This document shows, one piece after another, positions 10,764 to 25,767 of a stretch of 64,000 bases of DNA (its first letter is position 1; each line of letters opens with the position of its first letter). The position numbers and the translations under genes are program-made. Source of the DNA: Acanthochlamys bracteata. Taxonomy: Eukaryota > Streptophyta > Magnoliopsida > Pandanales > Velloziaceae. The stretch spans positions 3,787,001-3,851,000 of the forward strand of contig CM034126.1 in assembly GCA_019914995.1 (NCBI GenBank), in the 5' to 3' direction. The notes beneath the pieces are model-generated. The model saw only the letters and a program-made list of their open reading frames with translations. It was not told the origin of the DNA and searched no databases.

Positions 10764-13700
10764 TCAGCAACAACTACTCAACTCATCAACTACATCTTTC
10801 ATGGTTGGTCTCTGCTCTGGAATTTCACTAGTACAGAGCAATGCAATACTGGCGAGTTTTCTTGCTTCCTCTTTGCAAAAATTACCGTTTAAGTTCTCAT
10901 CAAGGAGGTCTTCGAGATTATCTGATTCAACGACATATCTCAAGTGAGTGGTCCTTCGTTTTCCAGCAAGAATCTGGAATATGATAACTCCAAATGAATA
11001 GACATCGCTTTTCTCTGAGAAACGGCCAACAGTTGTGTATTCTGGGGCCAAGTAGCCCATGGCAGCACTAGCTTTGAGGGTTGAGAACACAACATCATCG
11101 ACTAAAAGCTTGTGGAGACCAGATCCTGAAATGAGTGGCTTGAAATGGTGGTCAATGAAAACCTTATCTGCTGATATGTTTTGATGGACTAGTGATGGCT
11201 TGCTTCCTTTGCTGCTATGCAAATATTCAATACCTGGACACTAACAAAAACATCATTGGCAAACTATAGGGCAATGCTAGACAAACGGAATTCACACAAA
11301 AGCTACTAGTTGTACAAATGGTTAACTGCACTAGAAAACGCAAAGTCTAAATTTAGCAAAAAGGGTAATAGACATCAGCCATTCAGCGTAGAATTTTTAA
11401 CTTCACCATATTGGGGAATAAAGACAATGCATTAAGCTAAAAAGACTAATGCAAATCAGAACAAGAGAAAGCATAGTATTAGATTTTATCAGAACAATTG
11501 TTCTACTTTAACTAGATATTGGCAATTATATCAATCGCCGAAATGCTAGAAATTGATACCTTCAGCGATGCCTTTGATAATTGAAACTCTGGTTGGCCAC
11601 TCAAGAGCCTTCCCGCCCTCTTTTAGATCCAAGTACTGCGACAAGCTCCCATTGCTAATGAAATCATAGACAAGGAAACACTCTCCCCTTCCTCTTGAAA
11701 AACAGAATCCCCTCAGATTGATGAGATTCTCATGTCTCAACAGTATTAGTATCTTCAACCCTTTCAAGAACTCAGCCTCCTCTGACTTACAACTGATCTT
11801 GTTAATGCTTTTCACGGTAACACTGCTACCATCCCGCAAGATTCCCTTGTAAGTTGTGGCAAAATTGCTCTTTCCCAACAAGTTCACCTCTGAGAAGTAC
11901 TGTGTGGCATACTCTATCTCCTCTAAATTGAACCTAAAGCTTTGAGAAACCTCTTCTGAAAGCCCACTGCCACTTCTCCCATCAGCCAAAGGATCCCAGC
12001 AGCTTGAGTATTCGAGGCTAATCAATGGAGAAGCACTTCTGTGATCAAAATCCTTCTGTTGGTCAATGCTAAGTCTGGTATGCGAGACCTCTACAGCGCT
12101 ACCCATTTTTTGTTTATAGCGATACCATGCAAAAGCAAAGAGCCCAGACAGTATGCCCCCAAAGACGACAGAAGCAATGGCAGCAATGATAGCAACAGAA
12201 TTGGACTTGGAAGACTTAGAACAATCAGTCTGATTGCAGTGTAAATCGAGATTGGCTGACTGAGGAATATTTTTTAGGCCGTATGGTTCCGGCATATTAG
12301 GATTAAGGAGATCCGCTGGGGTACAAACTCTAAGAGAAGTGAATCCTACTCCGCACAGGTCCGTGTTGTTCGCATAAAAGAATTGCTTCAACTTCTTCAA
12401 ATCTTCTCAAAGTCAAACAATAAAATTAGTGAGCTTAAACAACAAGTGGATAGGGTAAATTTTTGATATGAAAGGGTGAGTTACCAGATGGGACATTGCC
12501 AGATAAGTGATTGTTCCTCACATCTAGAACTTCAAGCAGCGGTACTTGGCTGAGTTTTGCAGGGATTGAGCCGAATAGTTGATTGGAGCTCAAATCTAAT
12601 CGAGTTAGCTGAGACAAGTCACCTAAGCTTGCTGGGATTGCACCAGTCAAGCGATTGCTTTGTAAGGCAACAACTCCGAGCTTCTTGGAAAGACCCAATT
12701 GATTGGGTATACTACCAGTCAGCTGGTTGCAGCAGAGCTGTAACACTACATGGGAAAAGAGCAGAAAAATCACTATGAGAAAGATGAATGCATGTATGCA
12801 ACTCCTTGTGATAAGCTACCTGCTCATAGAAATATAGCGATGCTAATTGAAACTATGGTAAAGTTAAACAAAATGAGAACGCAAATTACAAGCACCATGA
12901 CTTGATAGAGATAGCAAAAGAAAAGCACTAACAATTTTCAACCAAACTGTATGGTCCTCTTGTTCAACTTCATCAGCAAATCAAGTCATCAGTTACTAAT
13001 TAAACGCCGAAACTGGTGGAGAAGAAAAGGATTGACACATTTGAAAGCCCTGACTTTTCAGTGAGGAAAAATAAAGCGGGACAGAAGGCATGAGAAAAAA
13101 GTTAAAATTTTGCGTAATCTCAACCAGCATAAGACATGATAAAAATTGGATTGAAGAAGGATTTAAGAGAACCATACTGTTTACAATTGATAAAAAATTG
13201 AACTAATTATATAAAATAAATGATTTTCTTAAGGAAAAGGAGCAGAAAATGCAAATTTTCGTGCTCTTGATAAGCAATTTACATGAAAGAATATTGAAAC
13301 AGAGGAGGAGAAAGTGAGCTTCAGGAGAATTAGAATAATAAAAAGAGGGCTCCAATGAACCAGTTGCTTCTGTAGTCAGTAGCGCTTAGAAAAAACATTA
13401 AATGAGAATCGCACCAAACTATCATCTAGACAAGAAAGAAACCCTCTATAATCAGAGAAATCCGTAGCTGCACATGATCATCATCAAAATACAGGTTACA
13501 AAAAATACATGAGCGTTCTCTTGACAAATTAAAGAGATTTTTCTTTAACAAAATTTTGTTTGAAGTCTCTAACGACACACCTAATCTTTTCTTTAATTAA
13601 AAAACTGTCAAGTTAAAACCAGATAAAGAATTTGCAAGCGATCTTAACCAAACAAAATTACAACAAAAACTTAAAGAAGATAAAAACACCTATGAGCATT

Positions 13701-14423
13701 TTGAAACTTTTTTCAATCAACAAAACCCTGTCATTGCCAACTTTTAGCTTTCTTTAAAAAGTTCTACTTCCTATATCTCATTCACAATGAATTAGAAAAA
13801 TTTCTCTCACTAGCACAGTAGCAGTCAAAATTCTCAGGAAGAAAGAAAAAACAAAAAAGAGGTCATTTTCTCTAAGCAATTCCAACAGATTGCAACAGAA
13901 GCTTGTAAGTAAAGACCAAAAAACTGAGCAAAACAAGTGAAGAAATAACCAGCAGAATTTTTCAAATCTTAAAATCTGAAATAAAAATCTCACCTTGAAG
14001 GCTACCCATATTACCGATCTCGACAGGGATGTTTCCAGAAAGCCCATTAACATCAAGATACAACTCTGCAAGCTCAGTAAGGTTGGAAATCTCTTTAGGC
14101 AGAACACCCTTTATCTCATTGTAGTGAAGGTAAAGCCCTGAAAGGCACTTCAACTCAGAAACAGCAGGCGGTATAAAACCAGACAACCCTTTCCCTTGCA
14201 AAGAAATATTCGCAACTTTTCCGTGCTCATTACAAGCAACTCCTTCAAACCCACCACCGCACGGCTCGCTGTCTTCCGTCCACGAAGAAAGCACGTGACC
14301 GTCAGGGTCTAGTGCTGCCTTCAGCGACATGAGAGCGCGACGCTCAGGGCTGGTAAGAACGGTAAGAGTAGTAGATAGAAACGAGAGAAACAGCAGAAGT
14401 GAAGAAGCTTGTAGAATGGCCAT
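10764..14423 (-). CDS. LRR receptor-like protein with degenerate kinase domain (At5g51560/At4g22730-like)
   Basis: Four exons, 13994-14423, 12485-12745, 11560-12402 and 10764-11233, give 667 residues. There is a signal peptide (about 1-25), an LRRNT-type cap with CGGGFEGVAC, and about five leucine-rich repeats to residue 230. A membrane segment lies near 299-323 and a protein kinase-like domain at about 395-660. The VAIK-type lysine is present (VTVK, K428) and APE is kept (LAPEY). The glycine loop is degenerate (LGKSNFATTYKG), the HRDLK catalytic loop reads VHQNIS, and the DFG position reads SGSG, so two catalytic aspartates are missing. It is therefore probably a pseudokinase receptor at the plasma membrane that signals by partner binding. 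The start is the CCATGG-context ATG; an upstream in-frame ATG at 14621 would put extra residues before the signal peptide. Confidence 0.88.
12746..13993 (-). other. Intron 1 of the LRR receptor-like gene
   Basis: A 1.25-kb intron with donor gtgaga and acceptor ...tgtag, interrupting the LRR region within a GSLQ-VLQL repeat. AT-rich, with no embedded gene seen. Confidence 0.7.
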
Positions 14424-14658
14424 GGTTGCTACGCTGTTACTACTGTTGCCGTTGGTGAAGAAGGGAAGAAGAAGAAAAAGTTGGAAGGCAGGGTGAACAA
14501 CGAGGAAAATATTAAAGGGTGAAAAATAAGATTTGTAATAAGAAATTAATGTTTTATTGAATTGGAATGTGAGTCTCGTCTGACACGGGTGGACTACGGA
14601 GGAACGTAAAACATGGACCAAGGAGATGTTAATCTGTATACATTTTGTTTGTCTACCA

Positions 14659-14741
14659 GGGGACGCTTGGTTTAGCTTGTAAGTATTATTTTTTACAAAA
14701 TGTTTTATACTTTTTAATTAATATCTATAACTTTTTAAATA

Positions 14742-14772
<31 letters not shown>

Positions 14773-14876
14773 TCTATAGATTAGAAAATTAAATTTATTT
14801 TCTTACAAAAGTTCTTTTAATAAATAATTTTTGATAGAAAATTTTACTTGTGAATGTAAAATAAATACACTCTAAC
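14659..14876. repeat. AT-rich MITE-like repeat, copy c, containing a (TA)n microsatellite
   Basis: Begins GGGGACGCTTGGTTTAGCTT, similar to the GCGTTTGG end of the family. Includes an uninterrupted TA tract near 14,750-14,771 and ends near AAATACACTCTAA. Boundaries are approximate. Confidence 0.4.
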
Positions 14877-17002
14877 TAAGAGTCAATATAATCAAGATAT
14901 ACTTTGCATATTATTACTGACAGAAAGAGAAAACCAGTACAAAACTCAGACAAAAAAATAATAACAACTGCAATGGAATTTAGATTCTTTGGAAAAGATC
15001 TTTATATCAATTGACATATGCTGCAACTGCACTTTGAATTTGAACACCGAAACTGCATGTAGTGGTTGCAAATTTGATAAGATGGAGACTTGTCAAAAAC
15101 AACCAGATCATATCTGTATTTCAAACGCATATGTAAATGAAATGGATATCAACCAGATTTTAGACATGCCGTTGGCCCCTTCAATGATTAGGCACTGAAA
15201 TTCAAACTCTAGACCTAATCAAGAATTTCCTAACTCAATTGATTCATTCAGTTAGGCTTTCTTACTAGTTTGTTGGTTGGTTTGTACCAGTTTTGTGTTA
15301 TAGAGATCATTAAAATTCTTATCATAAGATAACACTATAATTAATTCATATACGTAGCAATACATGGTCGTGAATGCTCATGTTAATTCATGCACCAGCA
15401 TAATTGAACTTGTGTAATATGTACCGACTTCTCTTCTTCAGTCACTAAAACTGCCATTCTGCCATTGACAGGCTTGTGCTTCTCTTTTTTTTCTTTTAGT
15501 TTTTATTTCATTGATCATGTGAATTACTGGAAGAAGAGAAAAACAGTTGTATAAACCTTTGTTGGTTTACGCAAGCCATGTGATTGTAGACGCGTACGGT
15601 TGACAAATTAGAGTTATGGACAATTTGATAAAAACAAATTCACGCTGTAAAATTTATATTAGGGGACCAGCACATATACATGGTAATTTTATACACAAAA
15701 TCTTGTAATTGCCGGAGGGGAGAAAAAACAAAAAATCGCCCAAGAGCAAAAGAATTAATGGAAGAAGAAGACACATAGGCTACTCTTGTTCTTACGCAGC
15801 ATGACAATGTTTGGTCTGTGTTGTCTTTCTCGAGTGAAAGGCTCCATAAGAATCTTTCAAACACAGTCCTCTAGGAACGTAGTAGCTATATAGCTAGCAT
15901 TGGTTGGTTTTAACCCTTTTGTATGAATCTTGCTTGGCTTTTGAGTTGGGGAATGAGAATTGTGCTCGTTTGAGTTCTTTGAAGCAAAGCATGCTTGTGG
16001 GTGTTACAAGCAAGCAAAGCCTGTCACCTCTGAAACAGGGCTCTTTGATAACCGAGTTAAGTTTCTATCTTGCTGTTTCTAACTAGGTCTACTATTTCAT
16101 GTCTCAAGATCATTAGTTTTACAAGTACAATGTTCATAAGGGAAACATATTCCAGAATTCTTTGCACCAGTTATTTGTTCTATATAACAGGTCATTGTTT
16201 CTAATTTCAGCGTTTACAAGAAAAAATCAATGCTAAAAATTTAGAAAAAAATATCTTTGATATTACAGAAGAGATGTGCTAATATTTTATCTCCAAAACA
16301 ATTCGTCTAGCAAAGTCGTTATGATATAATTTAAAACGAGTAAGATATCATCAAATAGTGTGGGCTCTATTCTATAAAGTTCGAATTAAATTAATAAACA
16401 ATATAAGACCGTTCTCTCAAGTTCAAACAAAAGAAAGAAATGAAAGATTCCCAAGCGATGAGAGTGCACATCCGCCAAGAACACAAAAAAGAAAAAAGAG
16501 ATTTTTTTATGGGATACAAATTCCAGCTTAAGCTTTTACTTTGACGAGAAAAACTACGCAATGAGAGAACACTTGAATAAAGCTTTGTCAAACCCTCTGT
16601 CTGCAAAGATATATATATCTACTTTACACTTTAATGTGAAATAAAGTGTAATAACAAAGTTTCAGAAACATCAACTTTATGACACAGATCCATGTCTATA
16701 TAATCACTTTTAGAAAAATCTCGAAAATGTTTGCTGCTTGCTGTGTTATGTATGATGGGAAGTAGAGAGGTTGAAGCCTTGGAGAACAGCAGAAGCAGGC
16801 CAGCAGAAAGGAATCTTTCTGTCCTCTAGATCTCACTGAAACGAAATTGGTGTGATCGAACACTTTAATCTATTAAACAGTAAATCATAAACCAAAAAGA
16901 AACATTGTTGTTGAACTCATGACCAATGAAAGTGATCGTCCTCCTTTGCTTTTATTAGGTTGCATCCATTCTGCATTTCGTGGCGAAGGCAACCAAAGCT
17001 TC

Positions 17003-17117
17003 CACCTCTAGTAGGGCCAGTAAATCCATTTCTACATGGGCTGAATTTCAACAGTAAGCTTTCAGCTCTAGGCCCAGTAAGCCCCTTCCTATATGGGCTA
17101 GACGTCTATAACAGGCG
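17003..17117 (+). repeat. Diverged direct repeat encoding a GPVxPFLxGL motif
   Basis: Two units of about 57 bases. Read on the plus strand they give LVGPVNPFLHGLNFNSKLS followed by ALGPVSPFLYGLDVYNRRR. The surrounding open frame (16,960-17,166) has no ATG at its start. It could be chance, a relic, or a distal exon of an unseen gene. The units also contain several GGGCC/TGGGCT-like motifs. Confidence 0.35.
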
Positions 17118-17217
17118 TCGTTCAATCAAAAGGGCCAGAGAAACAATTAATAAGATATCTGAGTAGCTTAGCTGGTCTTGCTAAAAATAAAAGATTTGGA
17201 ATCTATGATTCTATTCC

Positions 17218-17465
17218 CAAGGTTCTGTTCTCGTCAAAGGGTACGAAAAGATTTGTAAGTTTATGAAATAAAAATTTTTTATAATAATATTTTTATTATT
17301 TTTAAAAAATAAGATTTGTTATTTTTAAAAAAATAATTAAAATATGTAATAAAAATATATTATTACGTAAAATTTTTTTATACTTTTTAAGTTTTTAAAT
17401 ATTTATAAAAAATATAAAATTAAAAATTAAAAAAAGTGTTAAAAAAAAGTTGAACCAAACATCCT
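17218..17465. repeat. AT-rich MITE-like repeat, copy d
   Basis: AT-rich block with TTTTTATTATTTTTAAAAAA-type runs, ending AACCAAACATCCTA, which resembles the inverted end of the family. Boundaries are approximate. Confidence 0.4.
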
Positions 17466-17539
17466 ATTGTATGGATAGTAGAGATTGTCAACTTATTCAT
17501 TTGCCCGCAGCTCTGCACAAAGCAGTAGTTCAGGATCGT

Positions 17540-17755
17540 TTATAAAAAAAAATTTTAGTGAAAGAAACTTGTAATTGAAATTTTTTAAAAACAAGTTTAA
17601 TTTTTTCACTTAAAAAGTAAAAAATTATATAGACAATAAATTTATGAAATATATTTCATCAAATTTTTAAACAAATTTAAATATTATAACATATTTTTAA
17701 AAAATAAAATATTAAAAAGAAGTTACATAAACCAATAACCATACGTTAGCAATAT
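17540..17755. repeat. AT-rich MITE-like repeat, copy e
   Basis: Another 200-bp block of the same composition and internal wording, directly after copy d. Ends are not clear. Confidence 0.3.
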
Positions 17756-17814
17756 TAAAGGGGGCCAAAGTTTTGCTGTTATTTCTTACCATCCCATACT
17801 TTAAAAGAGTTTAG

Positions 17815-17980
17815 CTATGCATACCAGCTCTCATGTTTTGATTAATATATAATTTATTTATATTAAATTTAAATCACTAATAATATATTAATGTTTTAAA
17901 ATTATATATTATTTTAAAGATATTAATCACTATATATTTATATGATATATCATTTAGTAAGAGAGATAGTGTGGTGCATA
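17815..17980. repeat. Possible small MITE
   Basis: An AT-rich core of about 120 bp is bounded by CTATGCATACCAGCTCTC on the left and GAGAGATAGTGTGGTGCATA on the right. The ends are imperfect inverted repeats with a shift. No clear target duplication. Confidence 0.25.
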
Positions 17981-18541
17981 TTGTTTCACACTTTGACAAA
18001 TTGCTATATTTTATGTACTTAGATCAAAATAATACTCTTTTCTGACATTAATATATATAGTGTCTTTGCGATTAAGTTAATAACTGATATTTTTTAATAG
18101 TTATATAGGGATTTATAAAACAAAGGAATGCATATGTTCTCGGTTATTGCTTATTGTTGAAATATATATTGAACTATATATGTAAGGTTTAATGGCTAAG
18201 CCGGATATTAGGAATTGTGACTTGATGAAAAATAAATATAAAAATTTTAGTAGGTCAAAAAGTTTTATAGATGTCAAGATCAAAATAAAACATTTGAACT
18301 ATTTGTAAAACTCGTTTTGCTGAAAACAATTCCAAGTACGTTAGAAATCCCATTAATCAATCTCCAAAATAGACACCAGCTACTTTCCCAGTTTCCATAT
18401 TCACCTCCTCTTATCTCTAGAAATCCATCCCACCGTTCTTCTCCTCTTCTCTTGCCCTTCCCAAATTCCAGCGAACGAAAAAGGAAGAAACAAACAAATC
18501 GATCGATCCATCGATCAATCGGATCAGTGGAGAAGAAGAAG

Positions 18542-18985
18542 ATGGGGAGAGAATTAACCGACGACCAGGTCGCTTCGATGCGTGAAGCATTCTCGCTCTT
18601 CGACACTGATGGCGACGGCAAGATCGCCCCTTCCGAGCTTGGAATCCTGATGCGTTCTCTCGGTGGCAATCCTACAGAAGCACAGCTCAAGGAGATCACT
18701 ACTGCTGAGGGATTGACTTCTCCTTTCGATTTCCCTCGATTCCTTGATCTAATGAAGAAGCATTTGCGCGCTGAACCATTCGATCGCCAGCTTCGTGATG
18801 CGTTTCGTGTGCTTGATAAGGATGGAACTGGAGTTGTTGTTGTTTCTGATCTGCGCCATGTTTTGACTAGTATTGGTGAGAAGCTTGATCCTGCGGAGTT
18901 TGATGAGTGGATCAGGGAGATTGATGTTGGACCAGATGGAACTATCAAATATGAGGATTTCATCCGTCGCATGGTTGCGAAGTGA
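18542..18985 (+). CDS. CML13: CML13/CML14-type calmodulin-like EF-hand protein
   Basis: Intronless frame of 147 residues beginning [17 protein letters not shown], close to the 148-residue plant CML13/CML14 group. EF-hand 1 (residues 21-32, [12 protein letters not shown]) has all calcium ligands. EF-hand 2 is degenerate. EF-hand 3 ([12 protein letters not shown]) lacks the usual final Glu, and EF-hand 4 ([12 protein letters not shown]) is also non-canonical, so probably one site binds calcium well. CML13/14 are known as light chains that bind IQ motifs of myosins, CAMTA and IQD proteins. The chosen ATG gives the conserved N-terminus. The frame stays open upstream to 18,317, but that beginning is TTG, not ATG. 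CML13 and CML14 are too similar to separate here. Confidence 0.92.
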   Translation: MGRELTDDQVASMREAFSLFDTDGDGKIAPSELGILMRSLGGNPTEAQLKEITTAEGLTSPFDFPRFLDLMKKHLRAEPFDRQLRDAFRVLDKDGTGVVVVSDLRHVLTSIGEKLDPAEFDEWIREIDVGPDGTIKYEDFIRRMVAK

Positions 18986-21052
18986 AGTTTTTACGTGACT
19001 GCTGTAAGACTTGGTTCCCTTTTCTTATTGGATCTGTAGGTTTTGTGATTGAAGTTTGGAATTTCAAAATTGTGAAGCTAGTGGATTTTGGTGGCAGTTG
19101 TTAGATCATGTTTCGAGTATTTGTATTTTGGATGGATTTTCTCAGTATTTATTATGAATGTAGTGAATGCTTTATTAAACAATCATACCTGAAAGATTTT
19201 AGCCATTATGGCTTTGTAGTATTTGTTTTCGGCTTGTGATATTTGGGTCAGAATTAGATGAGCCGTTCGGCGTAGGGTGTAGCTATTCATTATGTTCTTA
19301 TTTCATTTTTATTGATGAGGCTTTGCTCGAACATTTGTTGCAGCGCAGTGTTGATAGTGTGCATCTCTAGTGGTATTTGGTATGTATGTGATGGTTGATG
19401 ATAACGTTTTTCAGCATGAATTTGTTAGAATGAGTGCATATTTACTTCTTAAAAGGCTTATGCATCGAATTGGTATTTTCTTCTTGTTCATATCTTTTTG
19501 TAATTATTTTGACAAGAGATGCTTTCAATAGATTGTTATGTTTGTTCAAATTATATAATCTGGCTAGTGAGCTTAGAAGTTGGGGAATGGATCATTGGAG
19601 TCCTCTAAACCTACCGCATCAGTTCCTGTTGTTGATTTTGCTGGATCAAAAGTACTTTAGTAAACCGTTGGGATTGTCATTATGTTTGCTTTAGTTGATG
19701 TTATGTCCTATCAAAATTGCTGAATAGGTTTAACTATACTTTTCTTTGTCCTCATATATACATTCTGCTTCTTCCACCTATTTGATTTCATGTCAATTTG
19801 GACTCATGTTCCCCACCTGGTATTCCTTGCCTTATTTATTTGAAGTGTTTGTTGTTGATTTGAGGAGAAATGAGTCAAGCATAGAGGAGAAACAAGAGTG
19901 CATGCACTCTAATTTCCTCTTTCCAGGCTGCATGTGGTGATTGACTGTTTTATTAGTTGGGTAAATGACTTCATATCAAGAGCTATGATTTTCTCCTATC
20001 AAGGCTGCAAGAAATTGGAATACTGGCACCGCTGGATGTAATTCCAGATGGTGTACCCGTAGACCATTGAACTGGATTTCTATTTGATGTTCGTCTTCTT
20101 GGGACATGCATGAACACATCTAGAGTTATCGACTTTTTGAGTACTTAGGTACATTATACGTAGGATAATTTTGTGGATTCACTTGGCCTTTACTTGTAGA
20201 TATTTTAGTCTGTTTTTGAGCAGATTCTGCTCTTGGACCATTCATAAGCAACCTTCATAAAATGCCTGCTCTGCTCCTGGACTTATTTTGGTCAGAATAA
20301 ATTTTGAGGTGTATGAATGATTTTTGTTCTGTGATTTAATTGTAACTTTATACTTGTGTTGAACACAGAATGTAGGACTGCAAGATTGTTTAAGAGTTGG
20401 CTTTGGGTTTTGGCACTCTCTCTTCTGGAAATTCTGTATCATTGTCCCCTTGCCAGGTGGATGACCATTTGCTTCAGGGAGTCCATAGCGGGCACTACTG
20501 TGGAGAATGAAGTCAGTTGCATATGTTGAAACTTTTTAGCGCCGTCTTCGTGTGTCCTTTGAGAATTCTATGGACCTTTTAGTAGCAAAGTGTAAGCTTT
20601 TCCCCTCAGACCTGATTACAACTGTTGCCTGTAGTAAGCTTTATAGTTAATTCTGCATTCTCAATCAAGCTTTGCTTGGCTTCTCTTGGTTTGCGGTGTT
20701 TTGTTTAAAATACTAGGAGGTATGCATACTTCTGTGGAGGTTGAGCTCTACTTTACTGTATGCTTACTGAAGAATGCTGCAAGTCCCTTTGCTAAGCTGC
20801 TTTAGTTTGTAGATTAGCTAACATTTGGATTGGTTTGACCTAATAAAATTGAAGCTCTTAATCTTTTAGTCTTAGATGTGGATTCATTTGGAATTCCATG
20901 GAGCTGTGATTCTTTGCAAACTACTTCGTAACCTTACTGATTGAAATGCGTTGGCAATGACGATGGGTACTCTTTTGCGTACCCCCTTAGTACCTTGTGT
21001 GCGTTTTACTTGTTTGCTGTAAATGAAAGATTGACTAAAACGAGGTTTATAA

Positions 21053-21241
21053 GGCGTGTTTGGGATTTCTGTAAAAAGCTCATTTTTAACTCTAAAAAAA
21101 GTATGCACGATTTTCTATAATTTTGTTTCTAATTTAAAAAGTATAAATAAAATATAAATTATTTTTTAAATATTTATAAAAAAATTTTATTTTTAAGTTT
21201 TTTGTATAAAAGTTTTTTCAATAAGCATTTCTAAATAGTCT
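21053..21241. repeat. AT-rich MITE-like repeat, copy f
   Basis: Starts GGCGTGTTTGGGATTTCTG, then AT-rich runs, and ends near AAGCATTTCTAAATAGTC. The start is similar to the GCGTTTGG end of other copies. Boundaries are approximate. Confidence 0.4.
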
Positions 21242-21267
21242 TTGAGACATCAGCGTTGTGTGTCCGG

Positions 21268-21515
21268 GAGTAATTTATAAAAGTATTTTTTAAAATTAAA
21301 AATATTTTAAATTCGATTTAAAAAATAATTTTTATTTTTTATTTAAAATAATAATAAAAAAACGATAATAAAATTTTATGATATATAATTTATATATATA
21401 TATATATATTTTAATTTTTAGATAAATTTTATAAATTATTATAAAAAATTTATTAAACATATAAAATAAAATATTGAAAAATATTTTTTGAAAAGTAATC
21501 AAACTCATTCTAAAG
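21268..21515. repeat. AT-rich MITE-like repeat, copy g, with (TA)n
   Basis: Same internal wording as the copies at 25.8, 48.0 and 53.3 kb but in the opposite orientation. Contains a TA tract near 21,392-21,408 and ends ATCAAACTCATTC. Confidence 0.45.
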
Positions 21516-21843
21516 TGGAACGATTATGGTGTTTGATAGCAACGATTACTAAGCTCAAAATCTAAATTTAATCAGCCCAAGTTTTTCTTCTCGACACAAA
21601 ACAAGCTCGACATGTAACCGGATGAACAGGGCTCCAGCCCCAAGTCTATAATGTACATTTATAGCTATCATCGGTTATCATCACTAATTATTAATGTGAT
21701 GTAGCAATTTGTAGTATTTTGTAAGGTTGTCTTTAAAAAATTCACATATTTATTTCCACATCTTCAACCAACTGGAAGTCTGGAACATCAGGCACTGAAA
21801 CTCATCATCCACATCCAGGCTAGTCATGCTAGTGCAGTTCTTT

Positions 21844-21854
21844 TGGGCTGGGCC
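21844..21854 (+). promoter_or_regulatory. Overlapping pair of site II elements of the RPS13 promoter
   Basis: TGGGCTGGGCC contains TGGGCT (21,844-21,849) and TGGGCC (21,849-21,854), about 180 bases before the start codon. TGGGCY site II motifs are a known hallmark of plant ribosomal protein gene promoters, so the context fits well. Confidence 0.65.
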
Positions 21855-22032
21855 ATTGAAATATAGGGAAACATTTTCACGGTCTTACCCAAACCTCCCT
21901 CCAAGTATATAGCAGAACCTCAAAAGCTGTCGACTGTTTCTTTTGGCTACATTACATACTCGCCCTCCCGCTTTCTCGCCGCCGCCTCTGTTGCAGCTGG
22001 TCTCCGCCACAGCAGACACAGCAGCAGCAGCC

Positions 22033-24572
<2,540 letters not shown>

Positions 24573-24949
24573 GAGTGCTCCTTTCTGATGCTTTCTGTAA
24601 AGCGTTCTGGAAGAAGCCTTTGGTAGATATAGAACTGTCTTTGTTTTATGGATCGTATAAAGACGACCTCCAAATGCTTTGAAGTTTGAACTGAGTGTAT
24701 TTCAAATTTTGATTTATTTGCACTACAGTTGTTCCTCCGAAAGTCATTATCTTGACTGATGGGTCTAGTTCAATACGTGAACTTGATGGTTCTTTTATCG
24801 GAACTAGAAACTGGATGTGTTACAAGTTTTAGGGAGTGGAGTAACTAAAGTTTGGTAGAGTGTGGACATTGTGTTTTGGTTGTCTTGAAGTGGCTCTGTT
24901 GGAAGAGGCTTACAATTGCTGAGCTCTTGTTTTTGCTCTTTTAGCTTTT

Positions 24950-25019
24950 ATTATTGTTGTTGTTGTTGGTATTGGTATTGGTATTGGTACTGGTACTGAT
25001 ACTGGTATTAGTATTAGTG
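24950..25019 (+). repeat. Compound microsatellite (TTG)n(GGTATT)n
   Basis: A run of TTATTG/TTG units is followed by about ten hexamers of GGTATT, GGTACT and related forms. The order suggests stepwise mutation of one expanding unit. Noncoding. Confidence 0.8.
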
Positions 25020-25495
25020 GTGGAATCATCTTAACTTTTTTATTGAAAAGGTGATTCTTAGGTGTTAATAGATACATATTTGTTTCTTTCATTCCCTTCC
25101 AGTGCGGGACTTATGTAGCCCCTGAAATCAGTAATTTGCTGAACTTGCCCATGCCCTTTCAAAAGTTACCATGGTAGCTTTTTATTCTCTTCAATCTCAT
25201 TAAGTTTTTTTTCTAATTAATCTGTGAATTCTCACGAGTGCAAACGTTAGATAGCGTCATTTCCGAGGTTGTCATTTGTTCAATTTTAATGTAGTTTCTT
25301 AGATTTGTTGAGATGAAGTGATATATCCCGTAGATTGTACTGTTTCTGCCCCACTGCCTTTTAGGAACGTAATCATTATCCAGGTTGTCACTCTGGCAGT
25401 CTCTCTCGCTTAGAATAAAGCTATTGCTTGAAGTTAAAACATAATTATCTTCAAAAATCGTCATAAAGAAAGTTCAATATATATCACAAAGATGT

Positions 25496-25732
25496 GATTT
25501 GGTAGTAGTTTAGAAATGCTTAAAATAAAAAGTTTTTTTAGAAGTAATTTTATTTTAATTTTTTAAGATATAATTTATATTTATATTTAAAAGATAATAA
25601 ATAAAAAGTTTACAATATACAGTTTATTTATATTTTTTTTAAAAGTAAAAAATTATAAAAAAGTTGCTTGAAAATAAGAAGTTAAAATAAATGAAAAAGT
25701 AATTTGATAAGTAATGCCATGCACTATGTTTA
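25496..25732. repeat. AT-rich MITE-like repeat, copy h
   Basis: Starts GATTTGGTAGTAGTTTAG and ends near AATTTGATAAGTAATGCC. AT-rich with the family's internal runs. Boundaries are approximate. Confidence 0.35.
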
Positions 25733-25767
25733 GACATTGTTTTTGTTCCTTGTTAAGCTTATCCGGC

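Larger units (their letters stand above)
14424..18541. other. Divergent intergenic region between the LRR receptor and CML genes
   Basis: Holds promoters for both flanking genes, which point away from each other. It also holds a (TA)n run near 14,750-14,771, three AT-rich MITE-like blocks and a diverged internal repeat at about 17,003-17,117. The last 200 bases are CT-rich and probably the CML leader. No supported gene. Confidence 0.45.
18986..22032. other. Intergenic region between CML and RPS13, no gene seen
   Basis: The first several hundred bases are probably the CML 3' UTR. The middle is ordinary AT-moderate DNA with only short random open frames. Two MITE-like blocks follow (21,053-21,241 and 21,268-21,515), then the RPS13 promoter with paired site II motifs. 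Confidence 0.45.

Noticed and set aside
18317..18541. Longer CML protein with a 75-residue N-terminal extension
   Set aside because: The open frame begins with TTG, and the region is a CT-rich leader. The ATG at 18,542 gives the conserved family start.
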